From CAYYDE01 sp964470525 (lineage in GTDB: Bacteria; Patescibacteriota; Gracilibacteria; BD1-5; UBA6164), in the NCBI GenBank assembly GCA_964470525.1, contig CAYYDE010000003.1:91858-155857 (forward strand): 64,000 nucleotides of DNA. The letters run 5' to 3'. The position numbers and the translations under genes are program-made. This document shows positions 1-9,993 of this stretch, one piece after another. Every line of letters begins with the position of its first letter. The stretch's first letter is position 1. The notes beneath the pieces are model-generated. The model worked only from the letters and a program-made list of their open reading frames with translations, had not been told where the DNA came from and did no database searches.

Positions 1-26
1 ATAAGCATGAGTTCGTATTGTGCCAT
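1..26 (-). CDS. rpsF: Ribosomal protein bS6, N-terminal fragment (runs off the window)
   Basis: Only the first eight full codons lie in the window. Read on the minus strand from the ATG at 26 they give MAQYELML, which matches the usual start of bacterial bS6 (a short Met, then xYELM, the first beta strand). bS6 binds the platform of the 30S subunit. A consensus promoter on the same strand lies about 75 bases upstream. The identification rests on very few residues and needs the adjoining sequence. Confidence 0.55.
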
Positions 27-98
27 ATTTTCCTATGGGTTATTATCTTTCAAATATTTTTGAAAGAAGGATATAAAATATGCTTTTAAAGCTCGGAA

Positions 99-126
99 AT
101 TATAGTAAAAAAACTCTTTTTGTCAA
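99..126 (-). promoter_or_regulatory. Sigma70-type promoter for rpsF
   Basis: On the minus strand a perfect TTGACA (126-121), a 16-base spacer and a perfect TATAAT (104-99). It reads toward the bS6 start at 26 and is back-to-back with the promoter of the pilin-like gene. Confidence 0.75.
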
Positions 127-177
127 AAGAAATTTTAAAAATATTTTCATCATTTTTAAACTCTAATAAAAATTATA

Positions 178-206
178 TTGACATATTATTAAAAATATGA
201 TATTAT
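178..206 (+). promoter_or_regulatory. Sigma70-type promoter for the pilin-like gene
   Basis: TTGACA (178-183), 17-base spacer, TATTAT (201-206), about 78 bases before the ATG at 284. Divergent to the rpsF promoter, so 27-283 is a two-way promoter region and holds no gene. Confidence 0.75.
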
Positions 207-283
207 GCAATTGCGTAAAATAAAAAACTTTTGATTTTCTTTTATAGGATGCAAATATTTTATTATTTATATTTTTCATACTC

Positions 284-3200
284 ATGGATATATATAAAAA
301 ACAAATAGGTAAAAAAAGGAGAAAGAAATGATTCACACTTGTGGAACTGATAGTAGTTATAACTATTTTGGCTATTTTGGTAGTTATATGATTTGTATCA
401 TTTTTATGATATTTTTCTCAAACAAGAGATAGTGTGAGAGTTGCAGATATTAAAACAATTTATACAGGATTATCTTTACAGAAAATTCAGTGATGAACCT
501 ATCCTCTTCCAGAAAATTTTATAGAAGTAATGGCTTGAGGAGAGGTATTAACCTATCAGTGAGAAATTTGAGAAAATCTCAAAACATTGTTAAAAATACA
601 ATGAAAAGCAACTGATCCAAAAGATACCTATAATTATACATATGTTGTTGATAAAAATCAACAAAAAGCACAACTTCTGTGATATTTGGAAGAAGGACAT
701 AATATACAATATATTAGTTTCTTAGAAAATACATATGCAGATTACTCTCAGAGAAAACCATATGTCTATGGAGATAAAATAGGAGTAATTACAGATGCAA
801 ATTTTATTCCTCTTGGAAGAGATGATGTTTCTGAAAATCGTGTAAACATACTTGATGAAATTTGAGATTTAACAACATATTTCTGATGAAATGTACACGA
901 TGGATGAAAAACAAATGCAACAGGAAGTACTCTGGCAGCTATGCTTGATCAGTCTCTTGCATGAATTTTACCATGTAGTTCATTGGAACATAATGGATAT
1001 AATATTACTTCTTTGTCTCATGGTGAAACTCAAAATTTCACAAAACAAATTTCAATAGATCATGGAACTCAAATACATCAACTCAGTGTACAATGTACAA
1101 ATGGAGATGTGGGTTTTTCATGAGGAGAAACTATTCTTTCAACAACATGTACATCAGAATGATATGTACCTTTTAATAATACTTGTGTAGCAAATGAATG
1201 TCAGTGAAGTATGCCTCCAGCAAATGTAACAAGTACAGCTCTTTCATCTGATCATCAAACTTCATGGAGTTATTCAACAACTCCATGAGTGTGTAGTTTT
1301 GAGTGTAATCAAAACTACACATACTCTTATGAAACTCATACTTGTGTGGAAAATACTCAAGATGGTATTCAATGTGCCCCAATTCCAGATAATGCAAGCT
1401 ATAATACAGTAAACACAATTACCCAAACATGGAATGGAACGACCTGGGCACCAAGTAATACCAGTCAATATAGTACAAATGCAAGTACACAGGAATGTAG
1501 ATTTCAATGTAATGCTGGATATACCTATAATGAAGGATCAAATATGTGTATTTGAAATACTTGTACCACTCCTGCAACCGACACTCATAATTCACAACCT
1601 TATGATATTTCTTCTTCTTCAATTCAACATTGAAACGAAACATCAGTTTCTGGAACAAGAAATTTTGGAGCAGGACCAAATGCATGAAGTATAGAAGTTA
1701 CATTCACCTATAGTTGTAATGCTGGAGTGAGAACAAAAGAAAATTCTATCGATTCTTCATGAACATGTGGAGCATGATATGTTTTCAACAATGATTTTGC
1801 AAATCCTGCGTGTAGTCAAATTATAAATGCAACATGTGGAACATCAAACGGCACAGCTACTTTGACAGCACCAAGTGCAAATTTATGTTGAGCATGAAAT
1901 GCATCAGCAGTGACAAGTAATGCTGGAACATTTACATGGAGTTGTAGTGGGGCAAATGGATGAAGTAACGCAAGTTGTAGCGCACCGAGACAATATACAG
2001 TGACTTTCAATGGAAACTCTGGAAGTGGACATAGTCCAACAAGTAGAGCAGTGACATATAATACAGCATTGTGAACACTTCCAAGCAATCCAAGTAGAAG
2101 TGGATATGTGTTTAATGGATGGTTTACAGCAAGTAGTTGATGAACAGCAATAACCACATCAACAGTCATCACAGCCAATGTAACCTACTACGCTCAATGG
2201 ACACAAATTATAAATTGAACATGTTGAACATCAAACGGCACAGCTACTTTGACAGCACCAAGTGCAAATTTATGTTGAGCATGAAATGCATCAGCAGTGA
2301 CAAGTAATGCTGGAACATTTACATGGAGTTGTAGTGGGGCAAATGGATGAAGTAACGCAAGTTGTAGCGCACCGAGACAATATACAGTGACTTTCAATGG
2401 AAACTCTGGAAGTGGACATAGTCCAACAAGTAGAGCAGTGACATATAATACAGCATTGTGAACACTTCCAAGCAATCCAAGTAGAAGTGGATATGTGTTT
2501 AATGGATGGTTTACAGCAAGTAGTTGATGAACAGCAATAACCACATCAACAGTCATCACAGCCAATGTAACCTACTACGCTCAATGGACACAAATTATAA
2601 ATTGAACATGTTGAACATCGAATGGAACAGCAACTACAACAGCACCAAGTGCAAATNNNNNNNNNNNNNNNNNNNNNNNNNNNNNNNNNNNNNNNNNNNN
2701 NNNNNNNNNNNNNNNNNNNNNNNNNNNNNNNNNNNNNNNNNNNNNNNNNNNNNNNNCGACAAGCGGAAAGACATCAAGCTCAATAAGCCAATGTGTATGA
2801 AATGCATGATACTATAATTGTGCAAGTGGAATATGTAGTGAAGCTGGAACATGACATTATAGTCCTGCCGGAAGTGATGGTAGAACATCTTGTCCAAGTA
2901 ATAGTACGACAAGCGGAAAGACATCAAGCTCAATAAGCCAATGTGTATGAAATGCATGATATTATAATTGTGCAAGTGGAACATGTAGTGCAGCTGGAAC
3001 ATGACACTATAGTCCTGCATGATCAAATTCCCAAGTAGCATGTACAAATAAACCAGCAAATAGTGCGTATACTTCATCGTGATGAGGGACAAATACTTGT
3101 AACTATGCTTGTAATAATGGACGCTTTTATTATAACAATGAGTGTGTTTCATATATATGGCATACTGGAGCTTGGACTACATGTAGTGCCTGAGGAACAC

Positions 3201-3493
3201 AAACCAGACAAGTAACTTGTACGCGTTTTAATAATCCAGATGATAGAGTAGCTGATAGTAATTGTTTGACAGCAAAACCTGCTACATCACAAAGTTGTAC
3301 TCCACCTTTAGTATTAGTATGGAAGAAAACAAATTGATGAGTGTGTTTTTCTTCACCCCCTCCACCAACTATTTCTAATAATTCAGAGTGAACTACATGT
3401 ACTAGTGAATGACAGATAAGATATGGGAACTCTGCAATTGGTGCTTGTAACCCAGGTGGGGCATATCCTCAATTTACCTGTTCTCCAAAATAA
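284..3493 (+). CDS. Type IV prepilin-like large surface protein with InlB B-type and Cys-rich repeats
   Basis: Roughly 1069 residues, with the exact length unknown because 100 Ns lie inside. Residues 1-16 are a basic leader (MDIYKKQIGKKRRKK then Gly), followed by FTLVELIVVITILAILVVIG, a textbook class III prepilin cleavage/methylation helix; the cleavage-site Gly is UGA. After a pilin-like head (about 40-270) come Cys-rich segments. Then two 129-residue repeats carry Listeria-Bacteroides/InlB B-type strands (YTVTFNGNSGSG through GYVFNGWF to YYAQW), and a third copy enters the gap. Beyond the gap are 50-residue Cys repeats, a thrombospondin-type-1-like segment (WHTGAWTTCSAGGTQTRQVT) and a short Cys-rich tail. 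It is probably membrane-anchored or pilus-associated and adhesive; the function is inferred. Own promoter and terminator, so monocistronic. Confidence 0.85.
1817..2656 (+). repeat. 387-bp tandem repeat (InlB B-type units), third copy cut by the gap
   Basis: Copies begin at 1817, 2204 and 2591 (period 387 bases, 129 codons). Copies one and two are almost identical at nucleotide level over most of their length, which indicates recent duplication or active homogenisation. Copy three starts to diverge before the run of Ns. Confidence 0.95.
2657..2756. other. Assembly gap of 100 N
   Basis: Exactly 100 Ns sit where one repeat family (InlB-type) gives way to another (Cys-rich), so this is a scaffolding placeholder caused by repeats. 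The true length and the reading frame across it are unknown, although the flanks happen to be in the same frame. Confidence 0.98.
2757..3020 (+). repeat. 150-bp Cys-rich tandem repeat
   Basis: The unit starting CGACAAGCGG recurs at 2757 and 2907 (150 bases, 50 codons). Both copies encode TTSGKTSSSISQCVGNAGYY followed by NCASG, and further Cys and GHYSPAG, a spacing like GCC2/GCC3 or ephrin-receptor-type Cys repeats. More copies may be hidden in the preceding gap. Confidence 0.85.
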
Positions 3494-3532
3494 AACAAAA
3501 ATTCGTGATTTATCACGAGTTTTTGTTTTTTT
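3493..3532 (+). terminator. Intrinsic terminator of the pilin-like gene
   Basis: The arms AAACAAAAATTCGTGA and TCACGAGTTTTTGTTT (one mismatch) surround a 4-base loop and run into a T tract directly after the TAA at 3491. Confidence 0.9.
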
Positions 3533-3535
3533 ATC

Positions 3536-3563
3536 TTGATTTTTTGCTAAAAAAAGGTATTAT
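3536..3563 (+). promoter_or_regulatory. Candidate promoter of lysS
   Basis: TTGATT (3536-3541), 16-base spacer, TATTAT (3558-3563), 37 bases before the lysS ATG. It follows the upstream terminator immediately. Confidence 0.6.
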
Positions 3564-3599
3564 CGGCCATATTATTTTTTATTACCAAAAAACAAAAAT

Positions 3600-5192
3600 A
3601 TGTTTGATTATGGAAATGAATCTTTGGATAGAATGGAGAAAATTAAAAAATTAAAACAAGCCTGAGTTATTGTGTATGCGAATAACTATCACGGGAAACA
3701 AGATATTTCAGATATCTCAAAAAATACTCAAAATCTTTCAGAAGTAGAAGTATTTCAAGAGTCAGGAGCTGAAAAAAAATACCAAACAGCAGGAAGAATG
3801 ATGTCGTATAAAAGTCATGGAAAACTCGCTTTTGCAAAAATTATGGATCACACTGGAACACTCCAAATATGTTTTATGAAAGATAAATTTCAATTTCATA
3901 CAGGAAGTGATTTAGTTGATTCTTTAGTAATCGATGGAGAAGAAAAAACGTCTTATAAAATTTCTGAAAAATTTGTAAATGTTGGGGATTATATCTGAGT
4001 AAAATGAGATTTATTTTTTACAAAACACGGAGAATTGACTCTTTTTGTAAGTGAATTCCAAATTCTCGCAAAATCAGTGCGTCCACTTCCAGAAAAATTT
4101 CACTGAGTAACAGATGAAGAAACTATTTACAGACAAAGATATCTTGATCTTATCATGAATGAAACAAGCTTTGAAAGATTTAAATTGAGAAGTAAATTTA
4201 TCAAAGCACTCAGAGATTTTTATTCAAAAAATGAGTTTTTTGAAATTGAAACTCCAGTTCTTGGAAATGCAGCATCTGGTGCTGCTGCTGCGCCGTTTAT
4301 TACACATCATAATGATTTTGATGAAGAATTTTTTCTTCGTATTTCTCCTGAAACGTATCTGAAAAGAGCAACTGTCGGAAGATTTGAAAGAGTGGTAGAA
4401 TTTACAAGAAATTTTAGAAATGAAGGATCAGATCCTTCTCATATGCAAGAATTTGCAGCTATTGAACATTACGCGTGTTGGTGGAATTTTGAAGATAATA
4501 TGAAATGTACCGAAGCAATGTTTGATTATATTTTTGAAAATATCCCAGAACTCAAAAAAGAAGTGATGGTGAAAGATAAACAAGGAAATGAAAGACTCGT
4601 GAATTTCCAAACTCCTTGGCAAAGAATTGACTATGTTGAATGAGTAAAAAACGCTTGTGGAATTGATGTTTCAAAATATTTTATCGGAGATGAAGCAAGA
4701 TTGATTGCTGATATTAAATCTGCTGGAGTTGAATTTGCTGGAATGGATCAAATGGTGGTTCCAACACTTATCGATTATCTATATAAAAAAGTTCTCAGAC
4801 CAAGTATTACTGGACCAGCATTTGTGTATAATTACCCAAAAACAATGCAACCTCTTGCAAGACAATCTGATGCAAATCCAGAAATTGTTGAACAATTTCA
4901 AGTGGTGGTAAATGGTTGGGAAATTATCAAAGCATATTCAGAACTTGTTGATCCAGCTGTCCAAAAAGCAAATTTTGATAACCAAGCAAAAGCAAAAGAA
5001 ATGTGAGATGAAGAAGCAACTTCTGGAGATGATGATTTTGTTTTAGCAATGGAATATGGTATGCCTCCACAATCAGGTTGGGGAATGGGAATTGAAAGAG
5101 TATTTTCACTTTTGACCTGACAAGACAACTTGAGAGATGTAACACTTTTTCCTTTGATGAAATCTGTGAAGAATAATGTTGAAGAAAAATAA
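3600..5192 (+). CDS. lysS: Lysyl-tRNA synthetase, class II
   Basis: 530 residues, usual length for bacterial LysRS. It charges tRNA-Lys in the cytoplasm using ATP. An N-terminal OB-fold anticodon-binding domain (about 55-165) contains the AGRMMSYKSHGKLAFAKI strand region. The catalytic core follows: motif 1 region with ETPVL and PFITHHN, motif 2 RNFRNEG near residue 270, and motif 3 GWGMGIERV near 493. Several in-frame UGA codons fall at glycines (for example before VKGDLF and in LLTGQDN). The ATG at 3600 gives a normal-length N-terminus; there is no Shine-Dalgarno, as for most genes here. It ends at a terminator shared with the convergent gene. Confidence 0.96.
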
Positions 5193-5220
5193 TAAAAAAT
5201 CCCGTAAGGGATTTTTTATT
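5191..5220. terminator. Bidirectional terminator between lysS and the convergent hypothetical gene
   Basis: Perfect inverted repeat AATAAAAAATCCC / GGGATTTTTTATT with loop GTAA. It has A and T tracts on both sides and so serves both strands. Confidence 0.9.
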
Positions 5221-5232
5221 ATTCTATTATTT

Positions 5233-5874
5233 TTATTTACTTGCTACCATTTTTTTCTTTGATTTTTCTTCTTGCATTTTTGCAATTTGTTCGGTAACTG
5301 GAGAATTTGAAAAACCTATTTGATTGTTGACGATAACTCTTTCTTCTACCCAATCTTTTGGATTTTGTCTGATATTTTGAAGAAATTTAAAAATTTCCTC
5401 TATTTTATTGTTTTCATATTCAATTTCATTTTTTCTTTCAAGTCTGCTGGTTTCAGTATCGGTATGTTTTACTAAAATATCATCTTTAAAACCGAGAAAA
5501 CTTCTTTCATAATCTCCCCAAGTATTGTTTTCAGCAATTACTCTAAAATGAAACTTTCCATCAAGATACAAAGGATTTTTTCTTTGAGCTCAGTCATGAA
5601 TAACTTGAGAGAGTTGAAGGAGATTTTCCACTTTGTCTATTGGAATATTCAACACAAAATGATCTTTGGTAATATAATATTTTGGAAAATCTTGTAGAGT
5701 TCTATCAACACAAATACTGAGTCAAAGTGAATTTGTTTCTTCAAGTTGGTTGAGTACAAATTGTTCTTCAATATGTCTAAGATTGTCTTGTGTATTTTTT
5801 TCAAGTTGGTCAAGTTTTTGTAAGCATTCTACTTCAGGAGAATTTTCTATAGAATAATGATGAATTTCATTCAT
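5233..5874 (-). CDS. Hypothetical cytoplasmic protein
   Basis: 213 residues starting MNEIHHYSIENSPEVECLQK. Residues about 15-45 look coiled-coil (EKNTQDNLRHIEEQF), followed by a mixed segment and a basic C-terminus (EEKSKKKMVASK). There is no signal peptide or membrane helix. Two UGA glycines interrupt it under the standard code. I do not recognise a family. The ATG at 5874 sits 32 bases downstream of a good minus-strand promoter. It is divergent from dnaE and convergent with lysS. Confidence 0.75.
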
Positions 5875-5906
5875 AATTTTATTTTAGTAATATAAAATCT
5901 TTCTCT

Positions 5907-5935
5907 ATTATATCATAAAAAAAATTATTTTGCAA
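5907..5935 (-). promoter_or_regulatory. Promoter of the hypothetical gene ending at 5233
   Basis: Minus strand TTGCAA (5935-5930), 17-base spacer, TATAAT (5912-5907). Confidence 0.6.
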
Positions 5936-5953
5936 AAATACGGAAGTATTAAG

Positions 5954-5981
5954 TTTACATTTTTTAAAAAATCAGTATCTT
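5954..5981 (+). promoter_or_regulatory. Candidate promoter of dnaE
   Basis: TTTACA (5954-5959), 16-base spacer, TATCTT (5976-5981), 39 bases before the dnaE ATG. It is weaker than consensus. Confidence 0.45.
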
Positions 5982-6020
5982 AGGGATAAGAATTTTTATC
6001 GTTAATTTTTTGTAGAAAAT

Positions 6021-9000
6021 ATGTCATTTGTCCATCTTCATAATCATTCGCATTATTCTATTTTAGAATGACTTCCGCATCCTAAAGATTATATTAAAGC
6101 TGCAAAAAAATTTGGTATGTCAGCAGTTGCAATTACAGATACTTCAAATATTCATGGATGTCATGAATTATATAAATATGCTTTAGAAGAGGGAGTGAAG
6201 CCAATTTTGTGAACAGAAATATATATGCAATCTCAAAATGATAAAAAATTATTTCACAAAATTGTATTGCTTGCAAAAAATTATGAATGATATAAAAATA
6301 TTATTTCTTTGGTTTCTCTTGCAAATCTTGAAAGACCAGGAGATAAGCCATATATTTTATGGGAAGAATTAGTAGAACAATCACAAGATATGATTTGTTT
6401 GTCTTGACCAATTTCTTGAGAAATTTCATATATGATTTTATCAGGGCAAGAAGAAGAAAAAATAGTACAAAGAATTCAAGAGTATCAATGAGTTTTTCAA
6501 GATGACTTTTATCTTGAACTTCTGTATCATGATGATATTCCAAAACAAAGACTTGTAACAGATGAAATTATTTCTCTTCATAAAAAATATAATTTCCCAG
6601 TTGTAGCATGTAATAATTGTTATTATATTTCTCGTGATGATAAAATGACACAAGATGTTATTAAAGCACTTGGAACGTGACATCAAATTGCAAATCCTGA
6701 TAGACCAACCTTTATAAATGGGGATTATTCATTTCTTGATGCTGAGGAAATGCAAGAATTGTTTGGGTTTGTTCCAGAAGCACTTTCAAATACTCTTAAA
6801 ATAGCTGAAAAAGTTGATATTACTATAGAAATATGATGAATTCTTATTCCTAAATATGAACTTCCGCAGGAAGATCAAGCTATTTATGAAATGGCTATGG
6901 AACAAGAAAAAGAGAGAAAAGATATTAAAAAACTCACGAGTGATGAATGGTATTTACGTTATTTATCATATAAATGATTGAATTGGAGATATGATTATGG
7001 ATTGACTCAAGATCAAATTTTTGATTTAGTGGAAAAACGTGATGTTCCTTGATTACAAAAAAAACTTACAGAGAGTTCTCCAGAAGAACTTAAAGAGCTT
7101 TCATTTACTTTTTATACTGATGGGAAAAAGTCTTTTTTAAGCAGTATTTGAGAAGATTTGCTTCATAAAATTGAAAGATTAGAATATGAACTCGTGGTAG
7201 TGCATGAAATGTGATTTGATGCATATTTTTTGATAGTTGCCGATTATATCAACTGGGCAAGAAAAAACGATATTCCTGTTTGACCATGAAGATGATCTGC
7301 TGCTGGAAGTTTGATGGCGTATTTATCAGGAATTACTGATATTGATCCATTGCCATATAATCTTCTGTTTGAAAGATTTTTGAATCCTGCCAGAATTTCG
7401 ATGCCAGATATTGATACGGATTTTTCTGATGATGCCAGAGATAGAGTAATAGAATATTGTAGAAATAAATATGGTGCTGATCATGTGGCTCAAATTTGTA
7501 CATTTGGAACTTTTGCTGCTCGTGCTGCGGTAAAAGATGTGTGAAGAGTTATGTGAATTGATTTTCAAGAAATGAATGAACTTGCAAAATTGATTCCTGA
7601 AAAGCCTGGAACCAAATTAACTTGAGCATTAGAAGAAAGTTTTGAGTTTAAAAATGCATATGATACCAACCCAAAGTACAAAGATATTATTGATAATGCT
7701 CTCAAAATTGAAGGAAATGTGAGGCAGATTTGAGTGCATGCATGTGCGGTAATTATTGCTCCAAATAAAATGACCAATTATACAGCACTTTCACGTCCTC
7801 CAAAAGATCAAAATGCAATTATTACACAATATTCAGCCTATCCTTTGGAAGATTTAGGGCTTTTGAAAATGGATTTTTTATGACTCAGAAACCTTACTAT
7901 TATTCAAAGATGTTTGAAAATTATTAAAAATAATAAAGGAGTTGAAATTGATATCTTACGAGTAGAGAGAAATGATCCAGAAGTTTTTAAAGTCTTTGCT
8001 GCTGGAGATACGACAGGAGTTTTTCAGTTTGAATCTGAGGGAATGAGAAAATATTTAATAGATTTAGCTCCAGATAGTTTTGAAGATCTTATTGCGATGG
8101 TATCATTGTATCGTCCTGGACCATTAGCGTATATTCCAACCTATATTGATGTAAAATATGGTCGTCAAGAATTGAAATATATGACTGATGCTTTGCGTGA
8201 AATTCTACAAAAAGCGTGATATAGCGAAGAGGAAATTGTAGAAGAAAAAAGGAAACTTGATGAAGATTTGGCACCGATTTTGGATGTAAGTTATGGGATT
8301 GCTGTATATCAAGAGCAATTGATGTTTATTGTACAAGTGATGGCATGATTTAGTCTTGGGGAAGCGGATTTGCTCAGAAGATGAGTGTGAAAGAAAAAAA
8401 TGGAAGTAGTGGAAGCTTTGAAAAAAGAATTTATTGAAAAAGGTGCTGCATACAAAAATTATAAACCAGAAACAACCAACTATATTTATACAGAAATGAT
8501 TTTGCCAGCAGCAAATTACTCGTTTAATAAATCCCACGCAGCGTGTTATGCTTTTATTGCATATCAAACAGCGTATTTGAAAGCGTATTATAGAACAGAA
8601 TTTTTGACTTCTCTTATGGTGAGTGATGAGGAAAATATGGAAAGAATCGTTTTGGAGGTATGAGAATGTAATTCAAAATGAATAAAAGTATTGCCTCCAA
8701 GTATCAATGAATCTATGAAGCATTTTACCTATATTGATGATAATACGATTCGTTTTGGACTCAAGGCAATTAAATGAATTTGAGATGGACCAATTGAAGC
8801 AATTAAGGCTGGGAGAAAAGATGGAAAATATATTTCTTTAGAAGATTTTATTCAACGTGCTGGAAAAGAAGTGATCAATAAAAAATCTCTTGAAGCATTG
8901 ATTTTATCATGAGCTTTGGATGTATTTTGAGAAAGAGGAATGTTATGCAAAAATATTGATAATATAATTCGTTTTGTTAGAATAGGTGAGAAAAAGTCAT

Positions 9001-9860
9001 CTACATCACAAATATGACTTTTTGATATGACGCAAGATAAAGATACTTTGCATTTAGATGAAGTAGAAGCATTGACGTTTGAACAAAAATTAAAATGAGA
9101 AAGAGAAGTGATCGGATTTAGTATTTCTGGACATCCACTTGATGGACTTTCTCGTTATATAGAAAAAAGAAGTCAAAATCATAAAATTTTAAAAATGTCA
9201 TTTGAGCAAATTGATGTATTGCCAGAAAAACAAAAACAAAGAGGTCTTCCTCTTCAGTTGATTTGATATGTGAAAGATGTAAGAAAAATGATGACAAAAA
9301 CATGAGGAACTATGGTTTTTATGATATGTGAAAGTTTTGATTATGATTTTGAAGTAACAGTTTTTCCAAAAGATTATGAAAGATTACAGGATAAAATTGA
9401 AGCAGATACGATGATTGTAGTGAATGGATGATTGAGTTTAAATACTGAATATAAAAGAAAAAATATTCTCGCAAAAGAGATTAAAAAATATTCTCTCACT
9501 ACAGTGAGACAACAAGCTATAGAAAGCCATCTTTTTGATAATCGTATTTATAATCCATTTTTGAAACAAGCGCAAAGTCATACAGAAGTGGTATGAAATA
9601 ATTGAGATGATGGAAGTGAAAAAATACAAGAGTCATCTTGAGAAGATTTTGTGGAAGATATTCAAAGTACAAAATATGTGATTCAAATACCTACAACCAC
9701 AAAAAAAGAAGATTTATTAGAATTGAAAACATTTCTTTTAGAATTGAAAACATGAGAGATTCAAATTTTTTTGAGCTTTAAATGACAAGAAATAGACACG
9801 AAAGTTTCAGTAAACTCTATTGAAGAGATAAAAAACTGGGAGGGAAAAACCTTTAAATAA
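6021..9860 (+). CDS. dnaE: DNA polymerase III alpha subunit, DnaE type
   Basis: 1279 residues, somewhat longer than the roughly 1160 of E. coli. It is the replicative DNA polymerase. The N-terminal PHP domain (about 1-210) begins FVHLHNHSHYS. The palm carries GPGRGSAAGS near 420, in which all the glycines of GPGRGS are UGA, and PDIDTDF with catalytic Asp463 and Asp465; the third Asp is 618 in KMDFLGL, the same spacing as E. coli 401/403/555. The OB-fold region near residue 1035 has SISGHPLDGLSRYI. Two PHP metal positions look substituted (TDT for TDH, CNNCYY for the NxVHY type), so PHP proofreading may be lost. Monocistronic, with its own terminator. Confidence 0.97.
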
Positions 9861-9881
9861 AGCAAAAAATTAAATACTCTA

Positions 9882-9929
9882 AAAATATGTGTTTTTTTGT
9901 CTTAAAATAGACAAAAAAACACATATTTT
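9882..9929 (+). terminator. Intrinsic terminator of dnaE
   Basis: Long stem: AAAATATGTGTTTTTTTGTC pairs with GACAAAAAAACACATATTTT around a short loop, followed by T-rich sequence. Confidence 0.85.
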
Positions 9930-9932
9930 CTT

Positions 9933-9960
9933 TTGAAAAAAAATAAAAATATGTTACAAT
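9933..9960 (+). promoter_or_regulatory. Candidate promoter of the giant protein gene
   Basis: TTGAAA (9933-9938), 16-base spacer, TACAAT (9955-9960), 33 bases before the ATG at 9994 and just after the dnaE terminator. Confidence 0.6.
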
Positions 9961-9993
9961 AGAATCCAGACATATTTTTATCTTTTAGATGCT

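Noticed and set aside
1289..1694. Separate plus-strand ORFs inside the pilin-like gene
   Set aside because: They are pieces of, or shifted against, one continuous code-25 frame from 284.
1816..2565. Two near-identical 120-residue minus-strand ORFs in the 387-bp repeats
   Set aside because: They are antisense shadows of the InlB-type repeats: same repeat boundaries, low-complexity Leu/Val/Ala content, and the plus frame carries the recognisable domain.
1817..3020. Tandem repeats as a CRISPR array
   Set aside because: Units are 387 and 150 bp, coding and in frame, without short repeats and unique spacers. No cas genes are in the window.
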